Source: Steinernema hermaphroditum (Eukaryota; Nematoda; Chromadorea; Rhabditida; Steinernematidae). Taken from it: a stretch of DNA of 64,000 bases. The stretch's first letter is position 1. Each line of letters opens with the position of its first letter. Location: assembly GCA_030435675.1 (NCBI GenBank), contig CM059625.1, forward strand, positions 2,604,001 to 2,668,000, in the 5' to 3' direction. Position numbers and translations under genes: made by a program. Below, one piece after another: positions 22,540-33,882 of this stretch. Under the pieces are notes generated by a model, which saw nothing but the letters and a program-made list of their open reading frames with translations, did not search any database and was not told the DNA's origin.

Positions 22540-25360
22540 AGCAAACGTAGCAAGAAATGAGCGTTTCCTCATCACTTCCCCGGTAAAAAACCGGAATGGG
22601 ATAGAACCTAATTTTCCCTTGAGTCATGTTGACATGTCCCGAAATTTTAACTGATAAGATTCGGGATGTGGAGCCTCCAGTTTTTTCATTACCATTCCCA
22701 GAAGATAGAATTACTCACCTCGAGTAATATTCTTTGTTTCTGATTGTTTTCACACGAACCAATACTGTTACCAATCACATGTCTTTTGTTGGGTGGTCGG
22801 CCAATTATTTTGTTGCTCCAAAACATTATTATTTGGAAAATGGGTCCAAAAAACATGGCCGTTTTCCTTCCTTTTCATTGTTCTTACAGCGCATAATTGT
22901 ACAGTTCGCCTTTGCTCTGTAATGCTAATGCTCCAAAATATTATTACTCGGAAAGGAAAGCAGAAAAACAAGACCGATATACAATAAGCGTAAGAAATCT
23001 GCAGCTGTAGCATTAACGCCAACATTGACGTGTGATTGTTTTTTGATAAGAAATTGTTCGCTTAGCGAAATTCTTTTTGTAAACGGCCCATGAAATTGGG
23101 TGCAAAATGACGCTGCGAAAGTGTTCTACCTTTAGCAGTGTCTGGCGAACACTATAAAAACTGTCTGATAGCAAAACGAGATGAATTGTGCCCAATGAGC
23201 GCAGTAAAAAACCAAAAGAACGGGAAAATGGCCATACAATTGCGACATGTATCTCGGATGTCATTTAAATCGCATTTGGATTCGAAATTATGTCTATCAC
23301 TTCATTCAGTGGGCCTGGAGTAGGGTGCATCCGGTGCGGAACTGGAATGGTCTGGGGTTCGGCTCCCCCAGTGACAAATTTTTTTCTTTACCTCTTTTCT
23401 TAAGGCAACCGAACCCCGGACCTTCTACTGATCCTGGTTCGTTATGGTTTACAATCGGATGCCCTTCCATTCTGTAGTCTAGGTCTACAAACTGGTAACC
23501 AGCCACATTAGAGAACCCAAGAATTTCATTTGGATTTAATCACGTAAGTGAGGCACAAATCATCGTACTAACAAAGCCGGGATATCGCTGTTGAGTACGG
23601 AGACATAAAGTCTTTGAATTTAGCGGACAGTAATCTAATGTTTAGCTGAGCGGCCGGTCTCTGTCAACGTAGCTGATTTTTTACAAAATTATATAAAATA
23701 TTTTACATTTTAACCCTGGTGGTCCGGCCACGAAGAAAAAATTTCAATCCTACAAAAACTTACGAATATGTCCAGCATGATCCAAAAAAATTAGCTGGGT
23801 CGCCCACACAACAACACTTCGAAAGCGGATAAAAAACAATTTCAAACATATAAAATAGGGAAAAGTAATTAAAATGGCCACATGAAAATGGCCTTTATGC
23901 TATCAGAAAGGGTTTCCTTATCAAACAATTCTTGCCATGTCTGTTCCGCTGGTCACTTTTGTCATCTCTTGTTATACGGTAACGATAACCACTCTTTCAC
24001 TACTGCAGCCGATTGTCTATTTTGTGGCGTTTCCCGTAATTTTTAGTCATTCAGATTGTTTTCGTATATTCCCTTTGTTATCGGTAGTATTCAGATACCG
24101 TGTACACCGGAAGTAAAAAGTGTTGTTTTTGACACTGATACTACGGTTCCCCCTAGATGGTCATGCATCAAGAACCATATCCAATGATATTAGGCCCTGT
24201 AGCGTGCTCAGCACCTAGTTGAAGTGAATTACGCAAATTCGTTTTACTTTGCAAGCGGAGCGTTGTTTGATCGTTTAGTCCTCCGATTACGGTAGTTAAT
24301 CCTTTATGTCCCAAGAGTAAAGTCAGGCCACTTGTTTGCAAGGTTGGTTTGTTGCCGCGACACACGTAGGTTGATATAAATAACACAGGGTCGGGATGTT
24401 TCTTGATCCCTTAGCCGTCCTCTATTGTTGACGAGCTCCTACCGTATGCCTCACCTTCGCTAAATGACCCAAATACAGTAGTCAATAGTACAAAAGAGGA
24501 AATAAAAGCAAAAAAGGGCCAGAATTAAATACAAAAAATAACAATAGTACAATATAGCTAGAAAAAAAAGGAGAAGATTGAGAGCGGAGCGTTGTTTGAT
24601 CGTTTAGCTCTTAGATTACGGTAGTTTGCGGTAAGGACCAATTTTGAAGTCTTATCGAGAGATTTCAAAAAAGTGGCTTCTCCGCAACGCAAGCAGGATA
24701 GTCAAGAAAATTAGACCGAACAGCAAAAGAACGTCCAATTAGCGCTCAAACCCAAAACTGAAAATCTGAACCCTAAAATTTTTTTATGAACATTTTTTAT
24801 TTTATTTTCTTTTTTCATTTTTTTGTACTCAACCCAGGGGTCATAGGTCAAAGCTAGTTCAATCCAAACTTTTTGGATCAGACTTCAAAATTTCTCCGTA
24901 TTGGAAAAAAATCGAATTTTCGTGTTCCAGCGGATGACAACTCTACTTCCGGTCTTTGCTAATCATCGATAATTCATCATAGAGCACTGCAAACGTCGCT
25001 GTATGGTACACCAATTTGTTTAAGTGAATGATTTTAGTGAATTAATCCTTGATCCTCTTTCTTATTTGTCAACTTATCCGACCGTGTACGCCTGTTTCCC
25101 GCGGAAAGCGTATCAGCTTGTCCGTAATCCCGCCCTAATTACTAGTCGCACCGGTGTTCAGTCCTTATAAAGCCGGCGCCTCAAGCGGCCATACAGTAAA
25201 CGCGGCGCTCGCTGCTGCTAAGCGGGGGTGCTAATGCAACTTTTTCGCACGCGTTGCACACTCCACTCTCACATGGACGTTATCCCTTTTTTGATTACTT
25301 TTTTATGTCCTTAGGCACGCGGAACGTACTTAATATTCCGTATATTATTTGCTTGATGCG
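22540..25360. other. Gene-poor stretch with a local duplication
   Basis: Contains a direct repeat (GCGGAGCGTTGTTTGATCG core, 24255-24296 and 24583-24624) and a tRNA-like fragment near 23323-23376. AT-rich low-complexity sequence covers 24480-24850. No gene is supported. Confidence 0.5.
24255..24626. repeat. Diverged direct repeat, two copies about 330 bp apart
   Basis: Copies at about 24255-24296 and 24583-24624 share GCGGAGCGTTGTTTGATCG and GATTACGGTAGTT on either side of a variable core. The DNA between them is AT-rich. Confidence 0.7.
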
Positions 25361-25362
25361 TG

Positions 25363-25370
25363 TATAAAAG
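25363..25370 (+). promoter_or_regulatory. TATA box of ILP-12
   Basis: TATAAAAG lies 93 bp before the ILP-12 ATG. Two acceptor-like sites (GTTTTAG and TTTGCAG, ending near 25426 and 25433) lie between, so the expected leader is shortened by splicing or trans-splicing. Confidence 0.55.
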
Positions 25371-25455
25371 CGATTTGCAATTGCCGTGATGTTCATTTCG
25401 TTTTCTATTCGCTTATTCTGTTTTAGTTTGCAGATTTTCGGAAAACCCTCTCAAC

Positions 25456-25777
25456 ATGTCCTTCAAGGCCGCGCTTGTCGTTTTCCTGGCTACAGTCTCC
25501 CTCGCTTCGTCCCTCTCCGTTTGCGTCGAGAACGAAGACGAATGGGAGCTGGTTTTCGACGGCTGCAATCCGACTCCACTCCCATGCGTTAAATCACACA
25601 TTCTCCGTAAGTTTGCCTGAATATTTCGTAAAATAATGCTGTTGGTTAGGTGCCGCTTTGAAGGGAGGCCAGCACGGCCGCGGTGGCGTCCGCCGATGCT
25701 GTGGCAACGAGTGTCGCATCGAGGAGATCCGCGTCTGCCCGGAGAACGACACAACCATGAAGAGCATCGCTCTCTGA
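25456..25777 (+). CDS. ILP-12, insulin-like peptide with an odd cysteine number
   Basis: 92 aa in exons 25456-25606 and 25650-25777. Signal peptide about residues 1-20 (MSFKAALVVFLATVSLASSL). B-like C-x13-C-x6-C. The 43-nt phase-1 intron has GTAAGT. A-like CC-x3-C-x7-C, directly preceded by RR, a good dibasic cleavage site after a Gly-rich linker. Seven cysteines in the mature part leave one unpaired, which would allow a covalent dimer. Same arrangement as ILP-13. AATAAA at 25890-25895. Confidence 0.82.
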
Positions 25778-26575
25778 GTCACCGAACACTGTCAGGAAAT
25801 CCGTCAGATACCCGTCAATACCCTCAGTAATGGATTGAAAAGTGAAATATTTATTTGTGTGCGTAGAAGATTAGTAACTTTTGACGTAAAATAAATAAAG
25901 AAAAAATGGTGCCAGCTTCTGGGGATTTTTAAAATTTTCATATGGTGATTCCGCATTTGAATCGTTAATCTTAATATTTAATGGAAGGAGAGGAGAAAAA
26001 GGAGTCCTGGACAGGCGCGACACTGCAAAAATCGCACAAAACCATATCGAAAGTTATCGAGACTACAGGGCTCGCTAAAAATCCATAGGCTTAAGCCGAA
26101 GCTTAAGTCTGGCCTGGCCCTTTTGTTCCGCGACCTAAATTGCCACATTCGACCGGTAAGGGTTCGCTCCTGTGGGGCCCCCACAAGCAAGTAGGGGTGC
26201 ATCCGGTTGGACACCATAGCTAACGAGAATCAGTCAAGATTGTACAGGGTTCGGATCCGTCCTGAGAAAAAACGTCTTTTGAGAATTTTTTCTGCATTTT
26301 CTTCCATATTCCTAAATTTTACTGACTTCAAACAAAACAGTGAAATGCATTCGAGAACAACGCATCAAGAAAACACGTGTAGAACAAAAATGTGCTTATA
26401 ATTGGATGCGCACCTCGGACTTAATGACTTATGCCGGATGCTATCAAACCGGATGCTTCCCTAGAACAGAAACATTTGAAGTGCTACGTTTTTTGGGACA
26501 GTCCCAAAAAAGAAGGTTTGACAATTGCGAAAACATGCGCAGCTCATTTAGGAATTTAGTCCTTTTAACAAAGAA

Positions 26576-26623
26576 GACTTGCTTCGCAAGTCCGACGGGA
26601 CTTCGCCCCGTAGCCCTGCGGGC
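26576..26623. repeat. Cluster of three consecutive short GC-rich hairpins
   Basis: Three perfect mini-hairpins follow each other with almost no spacer: GACTTGC-TTC-GCAAGTC (26576-26592), ACGGG-7 nt-CCCGT (26595-26611) and GCCC-TGC-GGGC (26613-26623). The base composition differs sharply from the AT-rich flanks. Such strings are typical of organellar or mobile GC clusters. Confidence 0.75.
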
Positions 26624-26916
26624 GGCAAGATTGGCTCTCATCGAAGGAGCATTTTCGGTATATTCGATCTGTATCTACAACGCTTCCCTTTCTGCTTCAT
26701 TTTGTAGGTTCTTCAGGAGCAAAAAGTCTTTCGGTCAGGCCATCGATAACTATCATGTATATGCTGAGAATACAAGGAAAATCTTAAAAAAAAACAAGTT
26801 CAGTCACTGGTTTGTTGAACTAAAAAACTAAGTCCAAATCGATATATTCAGTACAGTATCCCCTGAAGCCAATGGTTGTGACAAGACTGCATAATGGATA
26901 GTACTTGAAACGGTGT

Positions 26917-26980
26917 TGAGTTTAGAGTCTAGAGTCTAAAAGAGTCTTGAGTCTAAAAAGTTTACTTGAGTCTAAAATGT
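26917..26980. repeat. Degenerate tandem repeat of GAGTCTAAAA
   Basis: Five to six imperfect copies of GAGTCTAGA/GAGTCTAAAA with short spacers. A small minisatellite in the intergenic space before ILP-13. Confidence 0.8.
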
Positions 26981-27533
26981 GTCCTTTCTTAAAGAATGTA
27001 TTGGGTTAATGAAGTCATGTATGCCAGCGGTAAAATAAGTGAATCTCTGAAGAACATCACACATCACTCCCGCCTTCGTTTTGCATCAACTTGTACTCTA
27101 TAATATCTAATTCGGCGTACCGTCTAGACTTCCCCAGGATTAGCGGTGATCAGCGAATCTTTAGAAGACTTTTGACCATGTGTTGAAAGGATTAAATTTC
27201 CGGTTGTTCTAGGCTTTACGAAAGGAATTAACCTAGATCGATGATCAGAACCCCTCGTGTTTGCACAGCTTGTTTTGCTATTGATTTTGAAGGTCAGTAG
27301 CGGGTAAAAGCTGAAGTTTCTAAGCGAACTAGGAATTTTGTCCTAATAAACACCGCATACTGTAGACCACCGTCCTTTGTGGATCTGTTCAATCAGCTGC
27401 AATCAAAGCTGTTTTTCACAATAAGTCATCACGAAATCAATGATATTGTTTATCCCCTTTACGGGAAGGCGGTCGCACCTTGGGCGTATACCTTTCCGCC
27501 CCATTGGTGGCACCCACCCCTTAGGGACTACCG

Positions 27534-27540
27534 TATATAA
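27534..27540 (+). promoter_or_regulatory. TATA box of ILP-13
   Basis: TATATAA, 84 bp before the ILP-13 ATG. CATTACAG ends at 27611, 13 bp before the ATG, so any transcript start about 30 bp after the TATA leaves an outron of only about 45 nt. Confidence 0.6.
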
Positions 27541-27623
27541 GGGGACATCTAACAGTGGCCAATTCATTCGTTTTGCCCCCATCCCTTTATAACTCTTCTA
27601 TACCATTACAGAGTAGCGAGATA

Positions 27624-27903
27624 ATGTCAAAGTTCGTGCTGACAGTTCTGGTAGTATTGACTATCGCTGGATGCCGAGCGATCGAACGGGATGAGTGCTG
27701 GGAGGACAATGTAGAAGCGTTAATTAATAACTGTGATGGCCGCAGTCTTCCGTGCGTCAAAGGTGGGCGTCTAGGTACGTCACCAAAATGTGATACGGAT
27801 ACTGTATCAGTTCATTTCAGACGGCGTGCCCGCAGATCTCATCCCGCGGGTAACCCGCTGTTGCGGGGAGGTCTGTGCCGTGGAAGTGTTCCGCGCTTGC
27901 TGA
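27624..27903 (+). CDS. ILP-13, minimal insulin-like peptide with an odd cysteine number
   Basis: 77 aa, the shortest of the array; exons 27624-27774 and 27821-27903. Signal peptide about residues 1-18 (MSKFVLTVLVVLTIAGCRA). B-like C-x11-C-x6-C; A-like CC-x3-C-x7-C, with the last Cys as the final residue. The 46-nt intron is in phase 1 (GTACGT..TTTCAG). Shares the x6 third Cys and the CC-x3-C-x7-C spacing with ILP-12. Again seven cysteines in the mature part. The 3'UTR has a repeated CAGTCCTCTC element, then AATAAA at 28013-28018. This is the last member of the array. Confidence 0.82.
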
Positions 27904-28018
27904 AGGACACGACGAATTCCAAAGAAGTCCTCCGCTTCCCCAGTCCTCTCAGCGTCCTCTCTCAGTCCTCTCAGGCCCTCTATGTATTTGTCCGAGGATT
28001 TCGTAATTTAAAAATAAA

Positions 28019-31000
28019 TTTTGCGATTTTGGGGCACAGTTTTATTTTCACCAGGTTCGTGGGATCAGTCCGTCGTCTCTTTTGTTGATTGTTAGCTGTG
28101 GCAATAAAGAAATAGTGAGGAGATTGTTTGTGAGTGTTGAGGGTCGCAAGGAACAGGAAAGTGGAAAAATCAAAGGAAACAAAGGACTAGTCCACCGGCT
28201 TCCTCGGGCAACTGGGCTTCGGTTCTATGAGGCAGAGCAATGCGCACATGGATCAAAATCAAAGAAAACAAAGAACGATGTGGGCCTCATCCAGTAAGCG
28301 TTTTCTGAATTGGCCTCTTCTCTGACTCAAAGGTATTAGTCTTAAAGGTGCCGTGTCACGAACAAATAAACAAGCTCCAGGTCGAGATAGCATTCCTAAG
28401 TGTCAGTCAATCACCCTGGACTAACCGCAGTAAAATATTGGTAATCACTTAAAACCCTCGTCGTAGAAATGAGTATTTCATAACAGTGGAACTCAAGAAG
28501 CTCCGAAAAATGGTAGCGTTTCTTATTATTGACGCTTTCTCTTTAAAGTGGTCTTATCGCAATTGTTTATTATAAACCCCCTTCCGATACAGGCACATTA
28601 TTAAAGTTTCTTATCTGTTGTGCAGTGCAACCCGCATCCAGCTGGCAATGACGTTTCAACGGTATTTTACGGTGGTTTAAAGTTTCTAAAGATGGATAAA
28701 TGCTTATCCATTGTGGCGTAGGTTTCGGCATAACTGTCAGGTATTTTGACCTTGCGTACTGACTTCATTGATCAGTGTGTACTCTGGGATACATGGTAAT
28801 AGCCTTTACCTATCTAGCGCTCTTTATAGACAAAAGATGCCACCATCAAAGGGGACGTGCTTCTCTTTGCAGTCAGTCGTTTTTGAGTGGTTGTCCCGCG
28901 TTCCACATCAAATAATCGAACTTTTGATCAAAGAGCGAGCACTCTAACTAGTTTGCCACTAGACAGCACACAAAAACATCGAAAACATCCATTTCATTGG
29001 GCACAAAACTATTGATTGTCTACCCGTGGATGTTTTTTCACAGTAAAAGCGAAACGCCCATCTTCCTGTTCGTGTATGTACTTCCTTTTTCTGTACGATA
29101 GGTCACTCATTATGCAGGGCCACATGAAAAATTGGAAGTTCTCTACCCTCGAACCTAGCATAGTTCGGGGGTGAAAACAAACTACTTTCCCGTCGGTGTT
29201 CATTACCAAGAAACAATAACTGTGAAGTCATGATATCTATTGTTCAGTTTTCTGTTCTATGAAGGCAGCCTTTGTTCGCTTTGTCCATGAATCCTATTAT
29301 GTTAATTGAATGCTTAACGATCGCCTAACAAACAAATCTGGTCGCGTACAGATTCTGACATTAACGCTGCAAATCGGTTGCTCTTCGAACATCCAATTAT
29401 CCTAATTGCTTGAGCTTAGTCATCCTCAGGATTCGGCACGTATCCGCTCAGCAGTTCGCAAGATTGAAAATCAAACGCGCCGTGCCATTTGTTGCAAACA
29501 AATTAGTCAGTGCCGTTGCGCGACCGGCACGAGCACATGCAAATAGTGGATCATTGAGGGCTTCGATAGCAGGAGCACAGGTGTTTCCGTCGAATAGTTC
29601 AAGTATCAGTTGAACTGCTGAACCCTTCTAGGCAAACACAGAGAGACGAGCTTTAACAAATGAAGGTTAAGTGGGAGGATATGGTACGTTCTGGCGAACG
29701 GATGATAAAACTGGTACAAGTGTTTCATAGTGCAGGGAAAATCTGCCCTAAAAGGGCCTCTAGGAACATGACATAAAAGGCCTTTTTGGGCAACGTACAA
29801 CTTATAGATGAAACATAAAAGCTGATGCCAGATGTGTCTGCCTTGAACGTTCCTCAACGTTACTGATTCACACTTCTTTGGTTAAATCACATAATTGCTT
29901 TGTATGAGACCGTACCGTTCGTTTCCCAGTAGGCACGACTGCATATCAGGTCAAAAATCACGACAAAAGTTGTTTACTTCGATCATGCGTGATGAATTTA
30001 ACCTTATTCATGAAATCTCCTAATGCCCTTGAGTATTGATACCTTGTTTACTGCGAGGTATGTAATTCTATTACGCATCATACGATCAACGACGCTGAAG
30101 ATTGAGGGTACGGATATTGTGAGAATGGGAAAATTTGGATTACCGTACCAACAGTGTGCTGCGTTGAGTCAGTGTCAGGAAAACTGATTGTCGGAGTGTA
30201 CAGGAGGCCATTTGTCCTTCACCGTAGGAACGTAAAAGAATGATAGCTTTTTTTTGCGTACTGATTATGCTCCAAGTGAGGAAGAGCATTTTCTGCCCTT
30301 CTACATTAGCACGTTCGTTTTTTTTCTATCGATTTACGAAGTGCAGCTATCGTAATGTGGTTAAAGGGTCTCCGCACTCGTCTCTCACTCCACACAGCGC
30401 TAGAACATCTGCAGATGTAATGTTCCGCGCTAGTGGCCGCCGCTCGAACAAAGAACATCCACGGAGCAGACCGCAAGGCTGGCCTAGGAATAAAACGCAA
30501 ACCGAAAAGTGATGGACAGGCCAAAAATAATAAAAATGTTGTTTAAAGGAAAACTACTACAGAAAACATTGGATGAACTGAAGTACGATCGTTTCAGAAT
30601 GGACGAACCTGATCGGACACGGCTAGGCACTGATTCTACCGCAATCCTACTGAGCTTTGGTTCAAAAGTTCACTTAGTGGGGTAATTGAAGATTTGGTGT
30701 TATTTGTGCTTACTCGTAGAGGAACATCAACCTTGGGATTATTAGTTACGTACGTAGAAACATAGAGCTCAACTTGACGTGCCCTACTATCGGTCAACCT
30801 ACGACTGATTAGCTGTCGATTCCCCAAGGATTGATAGAACGGGTTAAAAAAGGCGATGCTCGACTGTAAGTGTTCTGCGCTTGTTCCACAGATATGTAGG
30901 TTTCAGAGGTACCGCGTGCTTCTACGTTCAGGAGAACTCATCTGCCGTCTTACTAATGGAAAAGCGTTTCAACTGCTGCCGCGTAACGAAAGTGCCTGCA

Positions 31001-31900
31001 TTTTTTTCCAATCGATTTTCTCAAAATCGTCCACTGAGACATTACACAGAGTGCGAGAAAGCGTCGGCACTCTTCGCTCGTTCCAGATAGCCTTGGAACA
31101 TCCGCGGCCGCGAACCGGACGTGGCAGCCGTCGAGGAAAGAGCGAAGAACGCGCGACAATCGATGAGCTGATGACGTCCTTGAAATGTTCGACAAAGACC
31201 GTGAAAAACGGAGACGAGGGATGTGCAAAAAAACGTGCCATAAACAATAATAAAAAAAGATGACTATACAAAGGCTCAAGATGCCTAAGCACCATGAATC
31301 ACACATATTTTCAAAGAATTACTGTTCTGAGAAAAATATCCCATGGTAAACAAGCAAAGATTCTAAAAAAAGCTGTACCTGCGGCTTTCTTTCTCGCCGC
31401 TTTTTGAGTGTCTAGACTTTCTTTTGTTCAGATCTCGATGTGCACTGCACATATGAGTCGAAGCAACCAGTGGGGTTGACGATAAAGAACAAAAACTTGG
31501 ATCGCACTACAAATATCGCGAACTTCTGGGCAGTACTCAAGCAATTTTGAAGGCAAGTCATGGATAGGCAAAAAATCTCATCCAGCGCAAACCAAAAAGC
31601 CACTTCTAAGCAATAACCAACGCACAGTGTAGCAGCATCAAATCGTAAATATTTTTCAAAGATTGGTATTCCTAGAAACTATGGCTGGTAAACAATGAAA
31701 GATTGCCATGGGTTAACACGCCTGCGGCTTTCGTATCCCCTTTAAAAAGTGTTTTTCTTTTTATTGTTCACTTTTTGCTTTTAGAAAGGGATCTGCCTTT
31801 ACCACGAACAACCGAAGTACGTTTTTGGGAGTACCCTAAAGGAAAAGAAGTGAACGCTTCAGTTACATTTCGCACGATTTTGATACTCTATTTTTGATGA
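28019..31900. other. Gene-desert boundary between the two arrays
   Basis: Many short frames on both strands (for example 29410-29613, 30856-31263, 30953-31306) overlap in several phases without start, splice or poly-A support. Parts near 30316-30460 and 31000-31110 look weakly alike. I see no convincing gene. Confidence 0.4.
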
Positions 31901-31903
31901 CCA

Positions 31904-32290
31904 GTGCGTGCCAAGCCAAACCATGAAACCATCGGCAAAATTGTTGAATTTGGTCTCTCGCATAGCTTCAACATTTCTCCAGGAGTGGAAGATACAACTT
32001 ATACTGGACTCTTCGATGAACCCTCTTTATGGGTACGACAAGGACGAGGATTTTATGCAAAACCGGAAAGGAAATATCATAAAATGATAAGCAACGGCTG
32101 TGCTAAGAGACTTAGCAGAAGGATGCGACAGCACAATCAGATAACTACACAATTGGCGCTCTTCGAAAATATGCAAGCCGTTGACGAAAACAAGCATTTG
32201 ATCTCTTGGACTCTTGAATTGTCACACAGTCAACAAAGCCTTCTTAACAAAGCAACTGATATTCGTACTTGTATCAATTGGAAAGGATGA
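31904..32290 (+). CDS. Open exon-like frame, unrecognised
   Basis: A 128-codon frame without an early ATG, so if real it is an exon. It opens just after CCAG at 31901-31904 and its stop is followed at once by AATAAA (about 32292), as expected for a terminal exon. Polar, with no membrane segment. An upstream exon may lie near 31784-31860 after TTTTAG. I do not recognise the family. Confidence 0.25.
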   Translation: MRAKPNHETIGKIVEFGLSHSFNISPGVEDTTYTGLFDEPSLWVRQGRGFYAKPERKYHKMISNGCAKRLSRRMRQHNQITTQLALFENMQAVDENKHLISWTLELSHSQQSLLNKATDIRTCINWKG

Positions 32291-33470
32291 AATAAAATTT
32301 TAATACCGAACTCATAATCACTCTGTTGTAGGTTCATAAATTTTGGGTTGGTTAATAATTTATTGCGCGTTTTTGTGTAAATTGTTCAGCCCAATAGTCA
32401 CACAGTCGGCTTCGAAGAGGCTCTCTGTTGTTCGAGATATGTTTGAGATTCAGGCTCCTCAAACTGAGCCTCATGCGAATAAAATTGGAACCCATTTGCG
32501 ACTAGCTCTTTCCTTCGATGTTGGATCGAAAAATCGGTCAAAATTTGAAGTCTGTTAAGAACCTTTTTTGGTGTTATGCCTAGCGGAAAAAATGGCCGAA
32601 AATGTTAACTTCGTAAACGCACAAGAACTTACTGACCACAAATAAAAAAGGCAAAAAAGGGCTTTGTTTGTTCGCTGCTTTTCTTGGCCCAGCACTGCTT
32701 TCGTCAGTTTTATTCTTTTGAGCTGATTTCTTTGGTAGTTTTATTGCACAGTGGGTTGATGAGCTTCGAGAGTTTCAGAAATATCTTAAATTGCTTACAA
32801 GTTTACACCGCAGTTTTGTGAGTCAAACCCTTTACAATCACCGTCTTTATCCTACTAAGTAACTCAGTTTTGGTGTCCTGTTGTTCGTTTTTCGCTCTGC
32901 CGCACTCTACCTTGTGGAAGGCCTTCCACAGATCTTGAGATCCCGTCTCTACGCTTCTCTTAATGCAGTGCCCGGATTTTCATCGATTAGCGGAGAATTA
33001 GCGTCACCATCCTTTTCATCATCTCAGAAGAGCCGAGAAACGAACCCGGAAGTTCATGGTTGTGCGAGAAGCGGCGCCGCCGGGCAATCAATTTAGATTC
33101 GACAGCCAGGGTGCCTACGTGCTTCGGCAATGCTGCGCGAGCATAGGTCGCTCTGTCTCGGCGCCATTGCAACGGCGCGGAACAGAATCTGACGCCGTCC
33201 GCGAAGCACGTGAACGGCATGTGCGTGTTCGCGAGGCAAACAAAAACTGGAAAAAGTGAGGGGTGGTGTAGAAAGCAAAAAGAAGTATGTTGCGGGTTCG
33301 CAGAGTTTCTGAGGAACTGATCTGGAATGAGGCAGCGACACCTCTGATGTACGTCACAATGGTCGACTGCAGGTGAGTTGCATTCCACGAGAAATTAAGA
33401 AAAGATGGCATGCTAGGGAAATCATTGTAAAAAAGAACACCCCTTAAACAAGCTGCCGTACACAAGCTGT

Positions 33471-33497
33471 AAAAAGTGATTATTTAAATCACTTTTT
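33471..33497. repeat. Short AT-rich inverted repeat
   Basis: AAAAAGTGATT at 33471-33481 and its exact complement at 33487-33497, loop of 5. Intergenic. Confidence 0.8.
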
Positions 33498-33511
33498 AAA
33501 TGAACGAACAA

Positions 33512-33868
33512 CTTGAAGAGACGATGGAACTACATCACCAAATTGCTCAACATCACCGCCCAACCACCCATGCCGTCCCGATAAGCCAAAAAAGCGCTGC
33601 AGCTTCGAACTCCAAAACGTAGCGCCCCCATTTGAATCAACTTTTTGCCTGTTCCAGTCACGGAAGCCGCCAAAGGTGCTCTACAAGCTCTACGCCAGCT
33701 GATGACGGTTCCCACTTCGATCGCCGATCCCGGGCTGAATTCAACGTCTTCGTCACTTCAACGCCACTGATGGGAACGCTGATCGTTCTGGTCGGATATC
33801 GTCTCCAGCCCAATACAAAAGAAGACCAATGCCAACGGTGTGATCCTGGTTTTCACGTGCATGTATGA
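33512..33868 (+). CDS. Possible two-exon gene, unrecognised
   Basis: Candidate exons from ATG about 33519 to an AC|GTAGCG donor near 33617, and from TTCCAG|TCACGG (about 33658) to the stop at 33868. Joined in phase 2 they give a polar N-terminus, one hydrophobic stretch (TPLMGTLIVLVGY) and a Cys-x2-Cys near the C-terminus. AATAAA at 33877 follows the stop closely. The composition is not convincing in the first exon. Low confidence. Confidence 0.25.
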
Positions 33869-33882
33869 GACGTTAAAATAAA

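Larger units (their letters stand above)
25896..27530. other. Intergenic with hairpins and a short tandem repeat
   Basis: Holds a tRNA-like fragment near 26191-26262, the hairpin cluster at 26576-26623 and the GAGTCTAAAA repeat at 26917-26980. The 163-codon frame at 26340-26831 runs through the hairpins and looks accidental. Confidence 0.5.

Noticed and set aside
26340..26831. 163-codon plus frame
   Set aside because: Runs through the hairpin cluster, which explains the lack of stops; no start context or domain.
30856..31306. 135-codon plus frame and 117-codon minus frame
   Set aside because: Open on both strands over the same bases with no motif; cannot tell coding from chance.
32987..33465. 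Three overlapping frames near 33.1 kb, one with a CC pair
   Set aside because: The CC is not followed by the insulin-type spacing, and three frames are open at once.
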